Shown: positions 16,286 to 25,413, counted from the first letter of the stretch. The stretch: DNA of 64,000 nt from an uncultured Myxococcales bacterium (GCA_937146725.1 CAKZRU010000042.1:16780-80779), one strand, 5' to 3'. The notes: generated by a model from the letters alone, not told the origin. Made by a program: numbers and translations.

Positions 16286-17479
16286 TTAGAAGTAAAGTCC
16301 GAGCTGGAAGATCATAGTATTGCTCGCTTCAACTTCTTTGTTACGGACATTCTCGATTTTATCGGTAAAGAAGCTTCTAGTATAACGAGCACCTAAACTA
16401 ATTGAACCACCCAAGTTTAGATCAACTCCTAAGCCTAAGTCAATAGCAGGTGTGGTTTCATCATTTTCTTCAAAGCGACTCAAACCGATTAAAGGATATA
16501 AATCCATGCACTGGCCTACAGGTAAGTAGATTCTAAGTTGGCCACGATAAGAAGAACGGCTTGCTGGATCATTGTAGTCAGCAAATTGAGCCTCAGCCGC
16601 AAGGCCAATCATGTTGGAACGATAACCGCCACCAATCGTGTAAGTGGGCTGAGAATCATCAAGACCTTCTGTATTTTGAGTACCAAAACCCGCATTTACC
16701 ATTAGACGACCACCCTGTGGACGACAGTTTATTGGTGCTCTCATTCCTCCACCATAAGCTGGGGCAGGTGCTGGGGCAGGTGCTGGAGCTGGGGCATAGC
16801 CAGCAGAGTTATTGTCATAAGTGTCATCTTGATACACTGTATCACTGGTTTGAGAGGTCTTTTTAGTGACGCGCTTCTTTTGAGTGCGCTTTGTGGTTGT
16901 CGTGGTTTTTGTCGTAGTCGTTTTTTTATTTTTAGTGCTTTCAACGATTGTACGGTTTGGTCCATTTATATTCTTTTTGGTAGGCTTACCAACGAAGTTA
17001 CGCTTAGGAGACTGTACTGAAGTTTTAGTCCCTTTGGTTTTATCCTTGGTCACGATCCCTTTGTTAAAAGTTTTCTTACTTGAGCCCTTGGTACTTAAGC
17101 CCTTTTTACCGCTTGTTTTTGGCTTTGAAGTCTTAGCCGAGGTTTTGCGCTTAGATTTTGGGTTGATTTGAGTTCGGGTGCTTTTAACAGGTGCTTTCGC
17201 TCGGTTTTTCTTTTTGAGTGTACCTTTCGCCTTACTTGGTTTTTTAGCTACCTTTTTCTTAACCTTTTTGACTGTCTTTGATTTGATCGCCTTTTTGCCT
17301 TTGCCTTTAGTCTTCTTTTTTAGGTCAACCCGCTTAAGGGTTTTAGTAGATTTCTTTTTAGCTTGAGCACTATTTACTTGCATCAATCCATCAAATGAAC
17401 AGGTGAAAGGAACAAGTAAAAAGCTTAATAAAGTAAGCCTTAAGAAATAAGCTTTGTGCGAGTTTGAAAAGAGATTCAT
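16286..17479 (-). CDS. Outer-membrane beta-barrel protein with long lysine-rich N-terminal region
   Basis: A 397-residue exported protein. AAGGAAA precedes the ATG. A signal peptide covers about residues 1-40 (ending NSAQA). Residues 42-215 are extremely rich in Lys, Thr and Ser, a cationic disordered region that would lie in the periplasm or cell wall. A Pro-Ala linker (APAPAPAPAPAPA) follows. Residues about 245-397 form an eight-stranded-type barrel: alternating strands and a final aromatic residue in FQLGLYF, as usual for BAM substrates. The cationic part may bind peptidoglycan, LPS or nucleic acid (inference). It is first in a three-gene unit with the LytTR/LytS pair. Confidence 0.82.
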   Translation of the reverse strand: MNLFSNSHKAYFLRLTLLSFLLVPFTCSFDGLMQVNSAQAKKKSTKTLKRVDLKKKTKGKGKKAIKSKTVKKVKKKVAKKPSKAKGTLKKKNRAKAPVKSTRTQINPKSKRKTSAKTSKPKTSGKKGLSTKGSSKKTFNKGIVTKDKTKGTKTSVQSPKRNFVGKPTKKNINGPNRTIVESTKNKKTTTTKTTTTTKRTQKKRVTKKTSQTSDTVYQDDTYDNNSAGYAPAPAPAPAPAPAYGGGMRAPINCRPQGGRLMVNAGFGTQNTEGLDDSQPTYTIGGGYRSNMIGLAAEAQFADYNDPASRSSYRGQLRIYLPVGQCMDLYPLIGLSRFEENDETTPAIDLGLGVDLNLGGSISLGARYTRSFFTDKIENVRNKEVEASNTMIFQLGLYF

Positions 17480-17570
17480 TTGAGTTTCCTTTGTCGAATA
17501 TACAAGGTTTTTGGAGTGTAAAATTAAACTTTAGTTAGGTTTAAGCGATTATTCGCTAAAGATTAAAGAA

Positions 17571-18131
17571 TTATTCATCAAGATTTCCATTATTTTGTTT
17601 TTTTATTTGACTACGCAGGTAAAGGCGCAGGTAAAGGGTCAGAAACATGAGACAAACTAATGTACTGAGCCAATTAAAAAACCATGATTTGCTAAAAATA
17701 CTAAAGTTTTGAGAACAACCGGTCTCTGTGATCATTCCATTGTCGCTGTCTTCATCATTCTCTGACCACGCCATGCCTTCAACACAACGCCGGCATTCTT
17801 CAAAAGAGGTCTCCGGTTTATCTGTGCAACGATCTTGGCTTTCGCATACTCCCATTTCTCCTGTCCAAGGTCTAACACAAGCTAAGCCATCTTGACTTGC
17901 CCAACATTCATCCACACAAATCACACACTCATTTACACTTGTTTCAGGGGGATCAGTACATAAGGTGTCGGTAATACACACGCCATATTGAGGGCCCGGC
18001 AAAGCACAAGGAGCTCGTTCTTCGGCTCCCTCACAAGCAAGGTAAGCAGCAGGGATATTGGCATAGACCACCGAATGATGATTAAGAAACATAAAGATGG
18101 TGCAGATAAGAAATCTTAAAGTTTTAGGCAT
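17571..18131 (-). CDS. Exported cysteine-rich protein with duplicated module and C-terminal membrane anchor
   Basis: A 186-residue protein with a signal peptide (about 1-25, ending VYAN). Two homologous modules of about 45 residues follow. They share the pattern GVC-x7-CTD-x-PETS-x-x-EC-x-x-CV, seen in YGVCITDTLCTDPPETS and MGVCESQDRCTDKPETS. The C-terminus has GC, then a hydrophobic helix, then RLYLRSQIKK, resembling the MYXO-CTERM tail. No enzymatic motif is visible. It lies upstream of the barrel gene in the same direction with a gap of about 90 bases. The ATG at 18131 has only a weak ribosome site. Confidence 0.7.
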   Translation of the reverse strand: MPKTLRFLICTIFMFLNHHSVVYANIPAAYLACEGAEERAPCALPGPQYGVCITDTLCTDPPETSVNECVICVDECWASQDGLACVRPWTGEMGVCESQDRCTDKPETSFEECRRCVEGMAWSENDEDSDNGMITETGCSQNFSIFSKSWFFNWLSTLVCLMFLTLYLRLYLRSQIKKQNNGNLDE

Positions 18132-18256
18132 ATGGGTGCTTATTTAGTCAATCAGAATGAAACAAATCCATGGTGACCGAGGATCACTTATGATGCAAGC
18201 TGAATCCTTAAAGATTGTTTACCACACCAATACTGCATGTCACTTTAAACAAGTGA

Positions 18257-19135
18257 TTAACCAAATAGGATCCCTTGAGTACGAGTTCGCTCCAAAATAT
18301 AAGCACGAGCTTCATCACTCATATCTTCGCTATTCCATTCGCTAGTAATTCTCTTTAGATAAGATTCATCAAGATCATCAATGCATTTTCCTCTGTATAC
18401 TCCACTAGCAATATACAGTTTTTCGGGGTCTTGGCGATCTTCATATAATTTTCTACCCCATCTTTGAACATCAGCTTCCATCTTAGCTTTAAACTTTGCC
18501 TGTTGTGCAAACGCTTGCTCTAGGTCATCAGGCATATAACCAGCCCAAACCATTGCGGTGACTAATAAGGCGGTGACTTCGGAGTCAGCATCAGCACTGT
18601 GGGCGGCTTCTTCGGGTAATTCTAAGCCATAAAAAGCGCAGATCTTCCCTAGACGACTTTGTATTTCTGGATGATGCCAGCGACAAAAAATAAAGGGATC
18701 AAGAATCCGGTTCATATCTAGCTTCCAATCAACACCAGCAGCTTCATTTGCTGCATTGATCATTGGAGCATCAAAGGCAAGAATATTATAGCCACAGATA
18801 ATGGGGTCAGCGCTTTGGATATGCTGATTAAACCACTGAGCAACCGTTTTCCACTTAGGGGCATTGGCCACATCTTCTTGGGCAATCCCATGGATTCTTG
18901 TTGCATCGATTGGAATATAACGTTCGGGATTGACTTTGGAGCAAAAAGGCGGGCCACAACGCCAGCCACCTTTGACATATACCCCGCCCAATTCAACAAT
19001 CTTATCCTCACCAATACTGAGGCCGGTTGTTTCTACATCTACTGCTAAAATCAGTGATTCACTAATCCGCTTGGAAGAATGAGTTTGTGGCTTAACTTTT
19101 TCTGCTTTGGTTTCGTTACTCATTGATTGACCCAT
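18257..19135 (-). CDS. DnaQ-like DEDDh 3'-5' exonuclease with a C-terminal extension
   Basis: A 292-residue exonuclease-fold protein. The three Exo motifs are visible: D33 and E35 in LAVDVETTG, the Asp in LAFDAPMIN near 120, and HSADADSE near 185 with the His of the DEDDh subtype. RIHGIAQEDV is also typical. The last 60 residues contain SGVYRGKCIDDLDESYLKRI, similar to the small GKYKG-x-L-x-D-P-x-x-YL module (DUF3820-like) often found with exonucleases. The expected activity is removal of nucleotides from 3' ends of DNA or RNA. Start ATG 19135; a second ATG four codons later is equally possible. Confidence 0.85.
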   Translation of the reverse strand: MGQSMSNETKAEKVKPQTHSSKRISESLILAVDVETTGLSIGEDKIVELGGVYVKGGWRCGPPFCSKVNPERYIPIDATRIHGIAQEDVANAPKWKTVAQWFNQHIQSADPIICGYNILAFDAPMINAANEAAGVDWKLDMNRILDPFIFCRWHHPEIQSRLGKICAFYGLELPEEAAHSADADSEVTALLVTAMVWAGYMPDDLEQAFAQQAKFKAKMEADVQRWGRKLYEDRQDPEKLYIASGVYRGKCIDDLDESYLKRITSEWNSEDMSDEARAYILERTRTQGILFG

Positions 19136-19161
19136 AGAATACTGACTGAAAGTATTAGGTA

Positions 19162-19197
19162 GATGTGTTCACTTAACTGGATGTGTTCACTTAACTA
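19162..19197. repeat. Two-copy 18-base direct repeat upstream of the exonuclease gene
   Basis: The unit gatgtgttcacttaact plus one base occurs twice back to back, 27-62 bases upstream of the exonuclease ATG. Seventeen of 18 bases are identical. It could be a regulator site or a simple duplication. Confidence 0.5.
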
Positions 19198-19355
19198 GAG
19201 ATGTACTGAAAGCATGAACGAATCATACTGATCCGACAAGGTGTTCATAAGACTTTGAACTTGCTTAGTTTAAACTACTTAAGTGAGAGAAATGCTACAG
19301 TAAAAATGCGACAATCACACTAATATTAAAGTGATCAAGCGATAGGATATGTCGC

Positions 19356-21806
19356 TTATAATGAATTAGTCTGAGCAAAGAACTGGGCTCGTTTTGCCCA
19401 TAAGCTTAAACTATACTCTTCACCTTCAAGAATATGTAGTTGACTTTGCTTGCGTAGGCTTTCAAAAGCGAGTTGAGCTTTTTGATAGCTTCCAGAATAA
19501 AATAAACCCAAGGCGATGAGCTTTAAACTTTCGTAGCGTAAACTATGATGACTGAGCTTGAGATTGAGCGCTTTTTCAAAGTGTTTTTGAGCCAACGAGA
19601 AATCTTCTTGGTTAAAATAAGAACGAGCAACTAGATAGTTAAGTTCTGCCGAGCTTGGACTTTGTTTTAGTGCTTGAGTTAAAAGCATATGAGTTTGTTT
19701 TTGATCGGTACTAGGCGACCAAAGTTGATTCATAATGAGTTGTCTTAGATGCATTGGCGTTTGCTGTGCATGAGCATAGCGCTTAATCGCTAAACGTCTC
19801 CATAAAGGACGGTTTAAGCTTTGATCCATGAGTGCTGTATAGGCTTTATATTGTTGATTTAAAAACTTAGGGTCATCCTCTTGAAAAAGATCTTGTTCAT
19901 CATTGTATACAGACAAGTCGATGAGCCATTCTTGTAGTCGTAAGTTAACCATATAACTCAAGGTGGCATTTTGCTCTTCTTTTTGACTTAAAGCATCTTT
20001 GTTGAGCGCTTCTTTGACAAGTTCTAGAGCCAAGTTTTCGTCTTTTTGAAGGTGAGCAAGACGGATTTTTTTAAGCAGAGCCGTTTGATCTCCGGGTGAA
20101 TCTTGATCAATCGAATGCCAAAGCTCAAAGGCTTCAACATATTTCTCTTGTGCTTCTAGTTCATAAGCTTGACTTCGACGAGCCGCTAAATCATGGGCAC
20201 AGACCTTAGAAAAGATCGAAGGATGCTTGAGTAAGGCTTCAGCTGTATTCATGATTAAATCATCTAATACCAAGCGATCAAGCCAAGTATTCCACTGCTC
20301 AATGAGTGTATCAATGTTAAGATTTAAGTTGCCCAAGTCTTGGCCACCACTTGCATAAAAGCGGTTCAGTGCATCTTGTCCTTGCTCATCTTTAAAAAAG
20401 CGAACAAAGGAACCACACATTGTGTACGCCAATGAAGAATTATAGCCGTAAAATGAGCTTGGCTGTAAAAGCTCTTTGATGGGTGGGGCAATCCCAAGAC
20501 GTCGTAAAGCCGCTGTCCACTGATGTGGTGATAATCTACTTAATAAGCCACTACCACGACCACGAGTCCAAGTTGCTGCAACCGCTAAACCTTCAATTAG
20601 ACTCATATGGGGGATCATACCATAGTGCATACTTAAGCGATGAGGCTGCGGAGCAATATCAGCCGAAAAAGCATGGGCGAGTTCATGGGTAATCACTCGA
20701 TCCCCTACATAAGGCGCATGGATATGTATACTTCGGTGCCAGGGTTTCGCGATGAGTGTATGTCCGGCCCCCATTAACCTCTTTTTATGCAGTGGGCTTT
20801 GATAAAAATACGCTGTAAAGGTCTGAGTAGGCGCTTGACCAAAAAACAGGGATAATTCCTGATAATTAAACTCTAGTTCTGTAAGTAAATCTTGGACTTT
20901 TTGCTCTGACCATGTCTTGGGATAGTACATGGTAAAATGCTGACTTTTTTGCTGTCCACCTAAACGAGATTGTACCCAAAAACTTGGCCTATGTAAGTCC
21001 TCAACCCAAGCCCACATATGAATGCATATTAAGATGATTATGCTTATTTTTTGATACTTTAGCTTATGTATGCAGTTTTTTAATTTAGTGAATGTATTTG
21101 TTGCTTGCTGACTTTTTAAATGGGCTGCTATCGGATGGGATGATAGGCCCAATAGAACAATCACAACGCCTAAATCCTCTAAACGAGATAGCGCAAGCCT
21201 CAAACCAATGAAAAGTTCTTCATCATAAATCGCACCAGGATAATAGCCCATAAATACAGAAAATACATCGACAGCCGGACTCGAAATAAAAGCTAAGATC
21301 CCCCAAAGTAAGGTCGCTAAAAAGATTCCGGTAAAGTAAAAAAGAGCCTTACTTTCACTAAGCGCTTGTTTGGGAAGAGATGACTGACTTACCGGATGTG
21401 CTAGTCGGTAAATTAACAGACCATAACCTTGCGCGATGATGAGACTTCCCAAGGGTAAAAGAGTATAAAAAAGAAGACCATCAAGCCAATTACAATTACG
21501 CACCCAAAAGGCATTTAGCAAAATCGGAATCAGGGGGGTTAGGGCGAGCCCAATGCTTGCTTTGAAAGCATTTAACCAAATACTTACTAAAGAGGATGAG
21601 CTTGAAGTAGTGCTTTGACTCGCCCTAAATCCGCTATGAGCGCCCAAAAATGAAATTGGTAAGCAACAGGCAAAGGCAAACTCAAAGCTCAGTAAATTGA
21701 GTAAGGGGACTTGGGTGAGAATACCGCCCCAAGTCAAAAGAAGAATACTCCATAGTCCAGCCCATGATTGAAAATATCTTTTAGATTTAGAGAATGAATG
21801 GATCAT
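19356..21806 (-). CDS. Multi-pass membrane metallopeptidase with C-terminal TPR repeats
   Basis: An 816-residue protein. Residues 1-260 hold about seven to eight hydrophobic helices. A gluzincin-type peptidase domain (peptidase MA-like) follows, with zinc motif HELAHAF at about 374-380 and a downstream SLIEGLAVAATW that supplies a likely third ligand (Glu). Residues 560-816 are helical and repetitive, with TPR-like units (ARSYFNQEDFSLAQKHFEKAL). This points to a membrane-tethered protease with a protein-binding tail. It starts 15 bases after the small lipoprotein gene and lies downstream of the VWA and DUF4159 genes on the same strand. The substrate is unknown. Confidence 0.78.
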   Translation of the reverse strand: MIHSFSKSKRYFQSWAGLWSILLLTWGGILTQVPLLNLLSFEFAFACCLPISFLGAHSGFRASQSTTSSSSSLVSIWLNAFKASIGLALTPLIPILLNAFWVRNCNWLDGLLFYTLLPLGSLIIAQGYGLLIYRLAHPVSQSSLPKQALSESKALFYFTGIFLATLLWGILAFISSPAVDVFSVFMGYYPGAIYDEELFIGLRLALSRLEDLGVVIVLLGLSSHPIAAHLKSQQATNTFTKLKNCIHKLKYQKISIIILICIHMWAWVEDLHRPSFWVQSRLGGQQKSQHFTMYYPKTWSEQKVQDLLTELEFNYQELSLFFGQAPTQTFTAYFYQSPLHKKRLMGAGHTLIAKPWHRSIHIHAPYVGDRVITHELAHAFSADIAPQPHRLSMHYGMIPHMSLIEGLAVAATWTRGRGSGLLSRLSPHQWTAALRRLGIAPPIKELLQPSSFYGYNSSLAYTMCGSFVRFFKDEQGQDALNRFYASGGQDLGNLNLNIDTLIEQWNTWLDRLVLDDLIMNTAEALLKHPSIFSKVCAHDLAARRSQAYELEAQEKYVEAFELWHSIDQDSPGDQTALLKKIRLAHLQKDENLALELVKEALNKDALSQKEEQNATLSYMVNLRLQEWLIDLSVYNDEQDLFQEDDPKFLNQQYKAYTALMDQSLNRPLWRRLAIKRYAHAQQTPMHLRQLIMNQLWSPSTDQKQTHMLLTQALKQSPSSAELNYLVARSYFNQEDFSLAQKHFEKALNLKLSHHSLRYESLKLIALGLFYSGSYQKAQLAFESLRKQSQLHILEGEEYSLSLWAKRAQFFAQTNSL

Positions 21807-21821
21807 GGAACATGGAGCTGT

Positions 21822-22136
21822 TTACGGATTTTGTCTACAGAAGGGGCTTTCACCAACCGAATCTTCACAGTAATAATTTTCTCGACAATCATCATTACTT
21901 GTACAGCTTGCCATACAGTATTGATCATTGTTTTCAAAGCTTACACATACTGATCCTTCTGGGCATTCTCCTTCGCGACATTCAGCAATCGTGCAATAAC
22001 CACCTTCACTGATTAAATCACAACTTTGACCCGGACTACATTGGGCATCTGTCACGCATTCATCACCGATTTCTCCTTTGCAAGAGAGAAGTAAAGCACT
22101 TAAAAGAATGGATAAACAGAGTAATTGTTGCTTCAT
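21822..22136 (-). CDS. Small cysteine-rich lipoprotein
   Basis: A 104-residue lipoprotein with lipobox LLSC at about residues 16-19. The mature part has two or three cysteine units with the patterns C-V-T-D-A-Q-C-S-P-G-Q-S-C and C-T-S-N-D-D-C-R-E-N-Y-Y-C. It resembles single modules of the larger lipoproteins in this window and the partial protein at 63674. The gap to the peptidase gene downstream is 15 bases, so the two are probably co-transcribed. No function can be assigned. Confidence 0.75.
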   Translation of the reverse strand: MKQQLLCLSILLSALLLSCKGEIGDECVTDAQCSPGQSCDLISEGGYCTIAECREGECPEGSVCVSFENNDQYCMASCTSNDDCRENYYCEDSVGESPFCRQNP

Positions 22137-22311
22137 CAGCTAAGTCCTTGTCTTAAACCGTTTTAAGATGAGTAGAATTGCATCTTGGATGGTCTAGGTT
22201 TTTTGAAGATAGTAAGTGTATTGCAATAAGCATCATTGGCTTAAGCGCCTAACACAGATTAGAGACGCTTAAAAGAGGATAAAGCATCTCATGCTTAAGA
22301 TTAGCTTAAGA

Positions 22312-24648
22312 TTAGCTCAGCCCCCAGCGTCTTCTAAGTGCCCATTCTAGACTTGGGATAAGAACTGCCAAAAGCAGAGCCCACCAAGTGGCCCACAAGG
22401 CGATATCTTCTCGGCGATTGACTTGAGTCACCGCTGGCGCTTTTCTTTGCAGTGAATCCCAAGAATCATCAATAGATAGGATTTCTCCACCACTATGTTG
22501 GCTGATGGCCTTAAGTATATCCGGTCGAGCTTGAGGGTCTTTGAGCTCGGCTAAGTCTTCAGCGACCACAAATAAATCCTCTGCCTCTTGCTCGCCTCCT
22601 TGCTGTGTAGAACGGGCAAGAACACGATAAACACCTTCTTTAGGCGCTTGCCATGAGAAATGCAACTCTCCATTTTCGCTTGATTTCCCACGGTGCTCAG
22701 TAATGAGCTTAGCATTTGCAATTCCCTGCGAAATATCCTCAATGCGTAGAGTGATACTAGAGCCGGCAATGGCTTGATAGCTTTCGTCAAGACTTTGAGC
22801 AATAATGCTTAAGTTTTGCTTAACCCGATAGCGATCTCGATCGGCTTTGACTTGCAAAGGATTTAATGCGGGATCACGAATAAGCCAGCGGATCGCATTA
22901 CTCCATAAGCGATGATAGGCTCTTGAACCATGGTCATGCTCAATGGCCTTGGGTGATAAAGCCCAATGCCATATACTGTCAGTAGTGATCGCTAAACTAC
23001 GCCCCTTACCCATAGGTGAAGCCACGATTAACGGGGTTTTAGTTTGCCCATTTGCTGCGGAACGCCAAGCGAGAACTTGAGCATTCTTTTTAAGTTTTCC
23101 GACTTTATTATTTCCTTCAAGTGCTGGTAGTTCTTGCCAAAGTGTTTGATTTTCTTCTGGAACAAGACTTAGAGCTGTAATTGGGTGGCGCATCCCGCTA
23201 GAACTAAGGGTTGGGGTAAACTCACCTAGTTGAACTTGGTTTTTACCGTTGGGTGGTAGATAAAAGGGCAGAATATCCTCGATCGCTGTACCGGCATATT
23301 GGCCACCGCTAAAGCTTTGATCACCACCAATCATCATAAAACCACCCCCACGCTTTACATAATCACGAATTAGGGGCAAATAGCGCTTCATTCGATAGCC
23401 TTGATAGGTAAAGTCTTGAAAAATCATTAAATCAAAGCTACCCAAGCGCTCTTCAAACAACTCTTGGGTGGGAAATGGAATTAAAGAGAGTTCATCCTGT
23501 GCAGCCACCTGTACACTTGCATTGGTTCTAAGAATGAAAAAACTGATTAAGTCGACATTAGGATTTTTCTTGAGATGTTTTCTCAAAAAACGCTGATCCC
23601 AACTTGGATTACCAACGACTTGTAGGACTCTAATTTTGTCACGGATCACCCGCATTGAAAAGCGAGTTAGGTTATTTTCAAGGATTTGTTCATCCGCTAA
23701 GGGATCAATATATACAGTATAAGATTCTTCGCCGGTTTCTTCGGGAACAAACTCAAACTTAAGTGAGCTTTGAGTCTGTCCAGGAGCAAAGTCAACAATA
23801 CGTTCAGAAAGTAGGTCGGTTCCTCTTGATAAGCTCACCCGACATGATAAGGCATCTTGGTGACCATGAACTTGAATATCAACATCAACACTGACAGCGT
23901 TTCTAGCAAAGGCAAAATCATCAGCGCGCACTTCGGCTAAGGATAGATCTAAGCTAGGTGTTTTAGGCCCTAAAGCGATCGTATGGATTGGCGTATTTAA
24001 ACGCTCGACAGCGCTCATAAGCTTCAAAGGCGGATCGATTTGTCCGCTTGCTGTCCATTCTCCTCCATCACTTAAAATAACCACTGCAGCCAACTCTTGG
24101 TTGGGAATTCGAGTTGAGAGTTCATTTAAAGCATTGATAAGTGAGGTTTGGTTACCGCTAGGATCGCTGTTGACAAGCTCTAATTGATGATCATGAGCGT
24201 TAAGATGGGTATCAAAGCTGAAATAATCAATGTAATGATCCTTTTTTGACCATTTTTTTAAGGTTGTTTGAGCATTTTTAAGGCTTTGGTGAGCTTGGAA
24301 GACCCGACTGATGTCTTTGTTTTGATCATGGTGAGGTAAGTTCATTGATCTTGAATGATCCACCAAAATTGCTACATGGTTTTTGACTCGTGATACTTCC
24401 TCTAAGCGTGCCGCAGGTTGCATAAACAAAATTAAGAACAAACCTAACGTAAGTATTCTTAATATAAAGAGTATACTTTTACGCATAGGATTGAGCTTTT
24501 GAGTATTATACCACCCAAGGCCTAGAGTAGCCAAGCAAAGCAGGGCGACTAAAATGAGACTTAGTGTAGACCAAGACCCCAACCAAACCAAAGAGAGTTG
24601 ATTAAAATTACTCGGAGGATTGAGCCAAGTGTTAAGTAGAGTGTCCAT
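22312..24648 (-). CDS. VWA/BatA-like membrane protein with glutamine-amidotransferase-like domain
   Basis: A 778-residue protein with two N-terminal membrane helices (about 25-45 and 58-78) and one near the C-terminus (755-772). A von Willebrand A domain begins near residue 90 with the metal site DHSRSMN (DxSxS) and a later VILSDGGEW. A class I glutamine-amidotransferase-like fold follows: FDLMIFQDFTYQGY, YVKRGGGFMMIGGDQSFSGG, SMGKGRSLAITTDSIWHW. No catalytic Cys is evident, so it is probably non-enzymatic. It belongs to the family seen beside MoxR/BatA operons in many bacteria. It starts nine bases after the DUF4159 gene, with AAGG inside that gene's stop region. The likely role is envelope stress or protein complex assembly (inference). 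Confidence 0.8.
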   Translation of the reverse strand: MDTLLNTWLNPPSNFNQLSLVWLGSWSTLSLILVALLCLATLGLGWYNTQKLNPMRKSILFILRILTLGLFLILFMQPAARLEEVSRVKNHVAILVDHSRSMNLPHHDQNKDISRVFQAHQSLKNAQTTLKKWSKKDHYIDYFSFDTHLNAHDHQLELVNSDPSGNQTSLINALNELSTRIPNQELAAVVILSDGGEWTASGQIDPPLKLMSAVERLNTPIHTIALGPKTPSLDLSLAEVRADDFAFARNAVSVDVDIQVHGHQDALSCRVSLSRGTDLLSERIVDFAPGQTQSSLKFEFVPEETGEESYTVYIDPLADEQILENNLTRFSMRVIRDKIRVLQVVGNPSWDQRFLRKHLKKNPNVDLISFFILRTNASVQVAAQDELSLIPFPTQELFEERLGSFDLMIFQDFTYQGYRMKRYLPLIRDYVKRGGGFMMIGGDQSFSGGQYAGTAIEDILPFYLPPNGKNQVQLGEFTPTLSSSGMRHPITALSLVPEENQTLWQELPALEGNNKVGKLKKNAQVLAWRSAANGQTKTPLIVASPMGKGRSLAITTDSIWHWALSPKAIEHDHGSRAYHRLWSNAIRWLIRDPALNPLQVKADRDRYRVKQNLSIIAQSLDESYQAIAGSSITLRIEDISQGIANAKLITEHRGKSSENGELHFSWQAPKEGVYRVLARSTQQGGEQEAEDLFVVAEDLAELKDPQARPDILKAISQHSGGEILSIDDSWDSLQRKAPAVTQVNRREDIALWATWWALLLAVLIPSLEWALRRRWGLS

Positions 24649-24657
24649 GACTTGACC

Positions 24658-25413
24658 TTACCTTGCTTTAAACTGACGACGTCTGAGAATCTCTAAAGTA
24701 TGTACTTGGTCGCGCTTATAGTTAAGGCAGGTACTGTACATCACCAAGTTAATACCAAAGCGAAACGCCTTTTCTCTTTGCACTGAACCTCCGGGCAAAG
24801 TCGGTAGCAACCAATCTCCGGTTGGACTTCGACCAAGCGCGCCAAAGGTGTCATTACGGCCATAAAGAATAGGGCTTAAATCGTCAAAACCAATATGCTC
24901 TAGTTGGCTGCTTCTTAATAAACGTCCATGTGCCTGGTTAATCAAAAAGAAGCTTTTAAATATAGTATGATCTTCATCAACGACCTTTAATTCAGACTCG
25001 GGCCATAACTCTTTGATCCTCTGGCGCACACTACGGTCAAAACGTTGATCACCTGGTGGTGAAATATCATCGATAAACAAAAGTCCACCTGAACGTAAAT
25101 ATAAGTTGATTCTTTCTTGAGCAATCTCACTAAAGGCTGGTGCTTCTCCTCTACCTAACCAAACGAGTAAGGGACTTTCTAAAAGCTTTGGGTCCTCCGG
25201 ACCGACCCAAATAGGTGCTTCCCTAACTTCAATGCTTGTCCTTTTACTGACTTCCCACATAAGCTGTTCAGCAGAACGAGGGCGAGCATGGGCCCCTTCG
25301 CCCCAATCTAGAAAAGTGATCCCTACTTTTTCACGATTTCCAAAAGCATAAGCAGTATGTTGCTTGTATATGGCTAAGGCAAGGCTAGTTAGACCAAGAC
25401 TACAGCTTTGCAT
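24658..25413 (-). CDS. DUF4159-family protein, probably Tat-exported
   Basis: A 251-residue protein from ATG 25413. The body matches the DUF4159 style: FLDWGEGAHARPRSAEQL, LVWLGRGEAPAFSE, YLRSGGLLFIDDISPPGDQ, RFGINLVMYSTCLNYKRDQ. DUF4159 proteins are related to the amidotransferase-like fold and are found beside VWA/BatA genes, as here. The frame stays open upstream of the ATG to a TGA at 25465. The extra codons give NRRRFMQSCSLGLTSLALA, a good twin-arginine signal. No ATG, GTG or TTG exists there, but ATT and ATC codons follow an AAGGA site, so initiation may be at a rare codon around 25441-25452. Confidence 0.78.
   Translation of the reverse strand: MQSCSLGLTSLALAIYKQHTAYAFGNREKVGITFLDWGEGAHARPRSAEQLMWEVSKRTSIEVREAPIWVGPEDPKLLESPLLVWLGRGEAPAFSEIAQERINLYLRSGGLLFIDDISPPGDQRFDRSVRQRIKELWPESELKVVDEDHTIFKSFFLINQAHGRLLRSSQLEHIGFDDLSPILYGRNDTFGALGRSPTGDWLLPTLPGGSVQREKAFRFGINLVMYSTCLNYKRDQVHTLEILRRRQFKAR

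Noticed and set aside
22293..22314. 11-base direct repeat at the end of the VWA gene
   Set aside because: Two copies of gcttaagatta overlap the stop codon; most likely a small random duplication without function.
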